From contig JACAEQ010000097.1 in assembly GCA_013388755.1 (NCBI GenBank), positions 24,997 to 88,996 on the forward strand: DNA of 64,000 nucleotides, given 5' to 3'. The stretch comes from Chloroflexota bacterium. Its GTDB lineage: Bacteria; Chloroflexota; Chloroflexia; Chloroflexales; Roseiflexaceae. This document shows positions 61,074-64,000 of the stretch, one piece after another. The position numbers and the translations under genes were made by a program. How positions within the stretch are numbered: the first letter of the stretch is position 1; every line of letters begins with the position of its first letter. The notes beneath the pieces were generated by a model. The model made no database searches. It saw only the letters and a list, made by a program, of their open reading frames with translations, and was not told the DNA's origin.

Positions 61074-62018
61074 TCAATCGCCGGGGCGCGCTGCGATCGT
61101 CAGGGCGGTGCTGCGACCGCGCGCCGCGGCCAGGCGGAGGTACGGCAGAATGGCGAGCCGCAACGGGCGCGAATAGGTGAGCGCCACACCAAGCCGGCGT
61201 AGCGTGAAGCGCCGGACGCGTTCGGCAATCAGCAGGCGCATACTCTCGGTGACGTGATACTCAATGCCGGCAAGACAGGCATCAGACGCGATACGTAACC
61301 CGGCGCGGCGCAGCAGGATTTCGAGCGTTGGCCGCTCGAAGGCGTAAAAATGGCGTGGCAATTCCCAGCCGCACCAGTATGGCCCGAACAACCGCGCGTC
61401 CCAGCTATCGCAGAGCGGGACGGTCAAATAGATGACACCGCCGGGTCGCAGGAGCGACCGTGCCCGGCGCAAGGCTGCCAGGGGGTCGGGCAGGTGCTCC
61501 AGGACGTTCCACAATGTCACGGCGTCCCACTCGCGCTCGTCGAGCGGTGCAGCATCGAGTGTCGCCTCGATAACCGTTGCCCCGCTGCGCCGCGCCAGGG
61601 TCGCAGCGCGAGGGTCCGGCTCGATGCCGGTCAGCGACCATGCCGGGTAGCGCAAGCGCATGGCTGCCAGAAACGTTCCTGCACCGCTACCGATGTCGAG
61701 TAATCGGCCAGGCCGGGGATGGGTCCGCGCGACGAAATCACACAGCCGGCGCCAGTCGGGGTGTAGCGTTGCGCGCGATATTGCCGCGTCCTGGTACGGC
61801 CCATAGTCCGGCGGGTAGATCGCGGCCAGTGAGCCGGCGGAGGGCCGCGGATTCTGGTAGATCAGCCCGCATGCCCGGCAACGGCGCAGGGTGAACTGCC
61901 CGGGGATGCCGTGAACACGGTCCGGTCCAGTCAGAAACGGAGCGCTCCGGATGCTGCCGCACAGGCTGCACGCGACCTCTTCAAAAACGAGCGGAGCGTG
62001 TCGCATGGCTCGCGACAT
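61074..62018 (-). CDS. SAM-dependent methyltransferase with N-terminal zinc ribbon
   Basis: 314 residues. A zinc ribbon at ~13-50 (CSLCGSIRS ... CRACGLIYQNPRPS) is followed by LLDIGSGAGTFLAAMRLRYP (motif I), TGIEPDPRAATLA, DAVTLWNVLEHLPDPLAALR and SLLRPGGVIYLTVPLCDSW. This is the Methyltransf_23 type often found in glycan or secondary-metabolite clusters. The downstream ~90 residues resemble the C-terminal helical part of such proteins. ATG 62018 starts 7 bases after the stop of the upstream methyltransferase gene, indicating coupling; the frame open to 62069 overlaps that gene. Confidence 0.84.
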   Translation of the reverse strand: MSRAMRHAPLVFEEVACSLCGSIRSAPFLTGPDRVHGIPGQFTLRRCRACGLIYQNPRPSAGSLAAIYPPDYGPYQDAAISRATLHPDWRRLCDFVARTHPRPGRLLDIGSGAGTFLAAMRLRYPAWSLTGIEPDPRAATLARRSGATVIEATLDAAPLDEREWDAVTLWNVLEHLPDPLAALRRARSLLRPGGVIYLTVPLCDSWDARLFGPYWCGWELPRHFYAFERPTLEILLRRAGLRIASDACLAGIEYHVTESMRLLIAERVRRFTLRRLGVALTYSRPLRLAILPYLRLAAARGRSTALTIAARPGD

Positions 62019-62025
62019 AGTCAAT

Positions 62026-62709
62026 CTACCCGGGATCTTCCCATGATTGACGCAACCAGCGGAGATCACGGTCGCGGATCGCGCGGTACGCGTTGAGCAT
62101 CATCGGGGGCACGATCTGCTTGGCAATGCGCTCGTAGAGCGGTGGAACCCGTGGCGCCCAGCGCCGTTGCCACGCGGCAAGGTGCGCTCGTAATGCAGCA
62201 ATACTTGCCGCCGGCGGCGCATACTTGCACCCTACGCCAACCACCGTCTCAGGGAACGCTGCCTCTCCGGCCCACTCGACCAGCGCCCATTCGAAGGGGT
62301 TGAGCAGGCTGCGAAATGCTTCCGGCGTGAAACGCCAGTAGTCGGATGGATGATCGTGGATGGGGAAGTTCATGACCGACGAAATGAGGACGACGCCGCC
62401 TGGCATCAGCACACGGTGAACTTCCTCCATGGCGCGCCATGGTTTTTCGACATGCTCAAGCGTGTCGAGTACCAGCGCGCTGCCGATGCTGGCGTCAGGA
62501 AGCCCGATGTCATGCAGGTTGAGGATGACGTCCACGCCCGGGCCACGCCGCATATCTGCACCGACATAGCGACGTCCTGGAAAGAACGATCGCAGATCAG
62601 CGAATCCTTCCTGGCCGGCCACCTGGTACGAGCCAAACTCGTAGATCGGTTCGTTGAACGGCAGCGTCGCCGTGCATGCGTCCACAAACTCCTTGATGAT
62701 TGCGCGCAT
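62026..62709 (-). CDS. SAM-dependent class I methyltransferase
   Basis: 227 residues. IYEFGSYQVAGQEGFADLRS replaces the usual glycine-rich motif I, followed by YVGADMRRGPGVD, SALVLDTLEHVEKPWRAMEE and LMPGGVVLISSVMNFPIHDH; SDYWRFTPEAFRSLL is family-typical (Methyltransf_11 relatives in glycan clusters). Start ATG 62709 lies 8 bases after the TAG that would end the interrupted UPF0104 gene, so the three genes form one transcription unit. Substrate unknown. Confidence 0.82.
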   Translation of the reverse strand: MRAIIKEFVDACTATLPFNEPIYEFGSYQVAGQEGFADLRSFFPGRRYVGADMRRGPGVDVILNLHDIGLPDASIGSALVLDTLEHVEKPWRAMEEVHRVLMPGGVVLISSVMNFPIHDHPSDYWRFTPEAFRSLLNPFEWALVEWAGEAAFPETVVGVGCKYAPPAASIAALRAHLAAWQRRWAPRVPPLYERIAKQIVPPMMLNAYRAIRDRDLRWLRQSWEDPG

Positions 62710-62716
62710 ACCGCAC

Positions 62717-63664
62717 CTATAACGTAAGCCCTGCCGCCCCCCACGTCAGGTCCACCAGCATGCCCCAGACGCGCCAGATGACCAGGATCAGCAATGCCTG
62801 TGGAGCCGGCATCATTGTTGACAGGATGATCACCAGCACACCGCTGGTCACGCCAAGATCGAACGGGATCCAGAAGAGCAATGATCCGGTGACCACCAGC
62901 AGCGCCCATCACTGAACCAGTGGGATGATCGCCGACTCAGGGATGAAGGAAACGGAGCGACAGACGAAATAGAGCGCCAGGCCACCAAGGATGATCGTCG
63001 CGATATTGCGCACCGCCCAGATAAGCAGGTGCTGCCAGCGCAGTGTCGCCGCCGCCGGGTGGCGCGCAACCAGCCAGTCGAGAAGCCGGCGAAACAGCGG
63101 CGAGGGCAGCAACAGCAGCAATGCTGCGAGTACCCCTGCCAGGAGCCATGGATTGGCATAGTCACGCGTGCTTCCCGGCACCATGAATGTAACGAGCGCG
63201 ACGATCAGGCCGGCAAAACCGAATACCGGCGGCTCAAGCAGCGCCAGCACGGCCACCTGCACGCCGTCAACGCCCCGCTGGCCATACAGAAACGCCCGGC
63301 TGACGGCAACCATCCCGATCCCCGGCAATCGCGCCGCCAGGTTGGAAAGGGCATAGATCCGGAAGTGGGTACGTAGCGGGATGCCATAACCCGAACGGCG
63401 CAGCATCCCTCCCCAGCCACCGACGGCAATCAGCATGCCGGCCGTTTGCACGGCAAATGCCAGGCCCAGCCAGATCGGCTCGATCTGCACGTTCCGGAGT
63501 TGCGCGATCTGTTCGCGATCCTGGTACAACCGGTAGCCGATGTACCCATTGACCAGCAGGAAAAAGGCCAGCCCCAGGAGCCATTGCCAGCGACGCGACT
63601 GAAACGACGTCCGGAATCGCTGCGCCGCCGAACGAAGACGCGGGACGACGGCTATACCTTCCAT
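62717..63664 (-). pseudogene. UPF0104/LPG_synthase_TM gene interrupted by in-frame TGA
   Basis: The frame from ATG 63664 encodes an AglD-like membrane protein: LGLAFFLLVNGYIGYRLY, AVGGWGGMLRRSGYG, YALSNLAARLPGIGMVAVSRAF and LALLEPPVFGFAGLIVALVT. It meets TGA at 62909-62911 after IIPLVQ. The same frame then continues without further stops as WALLVVTGSLLFWIPFDLGV, VLVIILSTMMPAPQALLILV and a last membrane segment to TAG 62717-62719. The full product would be about 314 residues, the family's normal size, so the TGA looks like a TGG(Trp)-to-TGA change, a sequencing error or, less likely, recoding. ATG 63664 follows GAAGGAAAC. The truncated product alone would lack its last two membrane segments. 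Confidence 0.72.
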
Positions 63665-64000
63665 AGCGGCGTTTCCTTCATCGCGGGCCGTCACGCATCG
63701 GGCGGCCGGATCGCGCGGCCCGGACAGCTCTCTGCAGCGTGGCTCTGTGGCTCAGATCCTTCCAAAAGTGGCAATTATAGGTGAGGTTCCGGATCGCGGC
63801 AAACCCATGGGGTTGTGTACGTGTTCACACGTCTCGAACGCATGTTGTTGTGCGTCGGCGGGGCGACATGTCATGGCACTGAGAGCCTATCCGAACACCA
63901 GATGGTCACTGTCATGGCGAGCGCGCGCGAAGCAAGCTCCGCTCGCGCCGCTCGATGGCTTCAGCCACGCTGCGCGCGCTGCAGGCGGTCGCTGGCGCTC
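63665..64000. other. Intergenic region to the window edge (336 bp)
   Basis: No gene recognised up to the edge. From about 63912 the sequence is the third copy of the GCGAAGC...CAATGA repeat family. Confidence 0.55.
63912..64000. repeat. Dispersed ~100-bp repeat, copy 3 (cut by window edge)
   Basis: GTCATGGCGAGCGCGCGCGA, GGCTTCAGCCACGCTGCGCG and GCTGCAGGCGGTCGCTGGCG match copy 1 at 43169-43274 (GCTTCAGCCACGCTACGCTC, GCTGCAGGC) and copy 2. Confidence 0.7.

Overview
The window is GC-rich and gene-dense. Its gene content (split-type methylmalonyl-CoA mutase, a V4R/4-vinyl-reductase-like protein, multi-GAF kinases, many DPM1-type glycosyltransferases, an Fe-S photolyase) fits a filamentous anoxygenic phototroph of the Chloroflexia, most like Roseiflexus. 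The genus is an inference; no rRNA, tRNA, plasmid or phage genes were seen.

Layout. (1) 1-9.6 kb, minus strand: a signalling operon of a left-handed beta-helix protein, a REC plus degenerate-GGDEF response regulator, and a giant histidine kinase with about ten GAF domains that runs off the left edge. A V4R-domain protein lies upstream. (2) 10.1-39.3 kb, all plus strand: a cell-surface glycan cluster. It has eleven GT2/GT4-type glycosyltransferases, two polyprenol-dependent membrane glycosyltransferases, three methyltransferases, a WlbA/WlbB/WlbC-like amino-sugar module, an asparagine synthetase, a Wzx-like flippase, an AglD-like membrane protein and a DUF2079 protein. Many genes overlap by 4 bases, so the cluster is probably made of a few long transcripts. 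(3) 39.4-50 kb: a TPR/zinc-ribbon membrane protein, dnaN, a threonine-dehydratase-like enzyme, a sugar isomerase/epimerase-like protein, an SH3b membrane protein, a large hypothetical protein and an MFS exporter. (4) 50-56.4 kb, minus strand: a YfhO-like gene remnant, the methylmalonyl-CoA mutase catalytic subunit, and a light-related operon in which photolyase alpha/beta and FAD domains are separate genes with an acyltransferase between them, preceded by an Fe-S photolyase. (5) 56.9-64 kb: a membrane-anchored LuxR-kelch protein, three methyltransferases, a secreted repeat protein and a UPF0104 membrane gene broken by an in-frame TGA.

The most unusual material is non-coding. Nine arrays of a 7-bp repeat (units TGAACGT, GGAACGT or TCAACGT) occur only inside the glycan cluster, at gene junctions, across stop codons and once inside a glycosyltransferase gene. 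They flank a four-helix-bundle (23S-IVP family) gene that splits the amino-sugar module. Separately, two similar structured-RNA-like elements, about 150 nt each, lie in the same orientation upstream of a GT2 gene (31.9 kb) and the LuxR-kelch gene (56.6 kb). Two further dispersed repeat families are also present.
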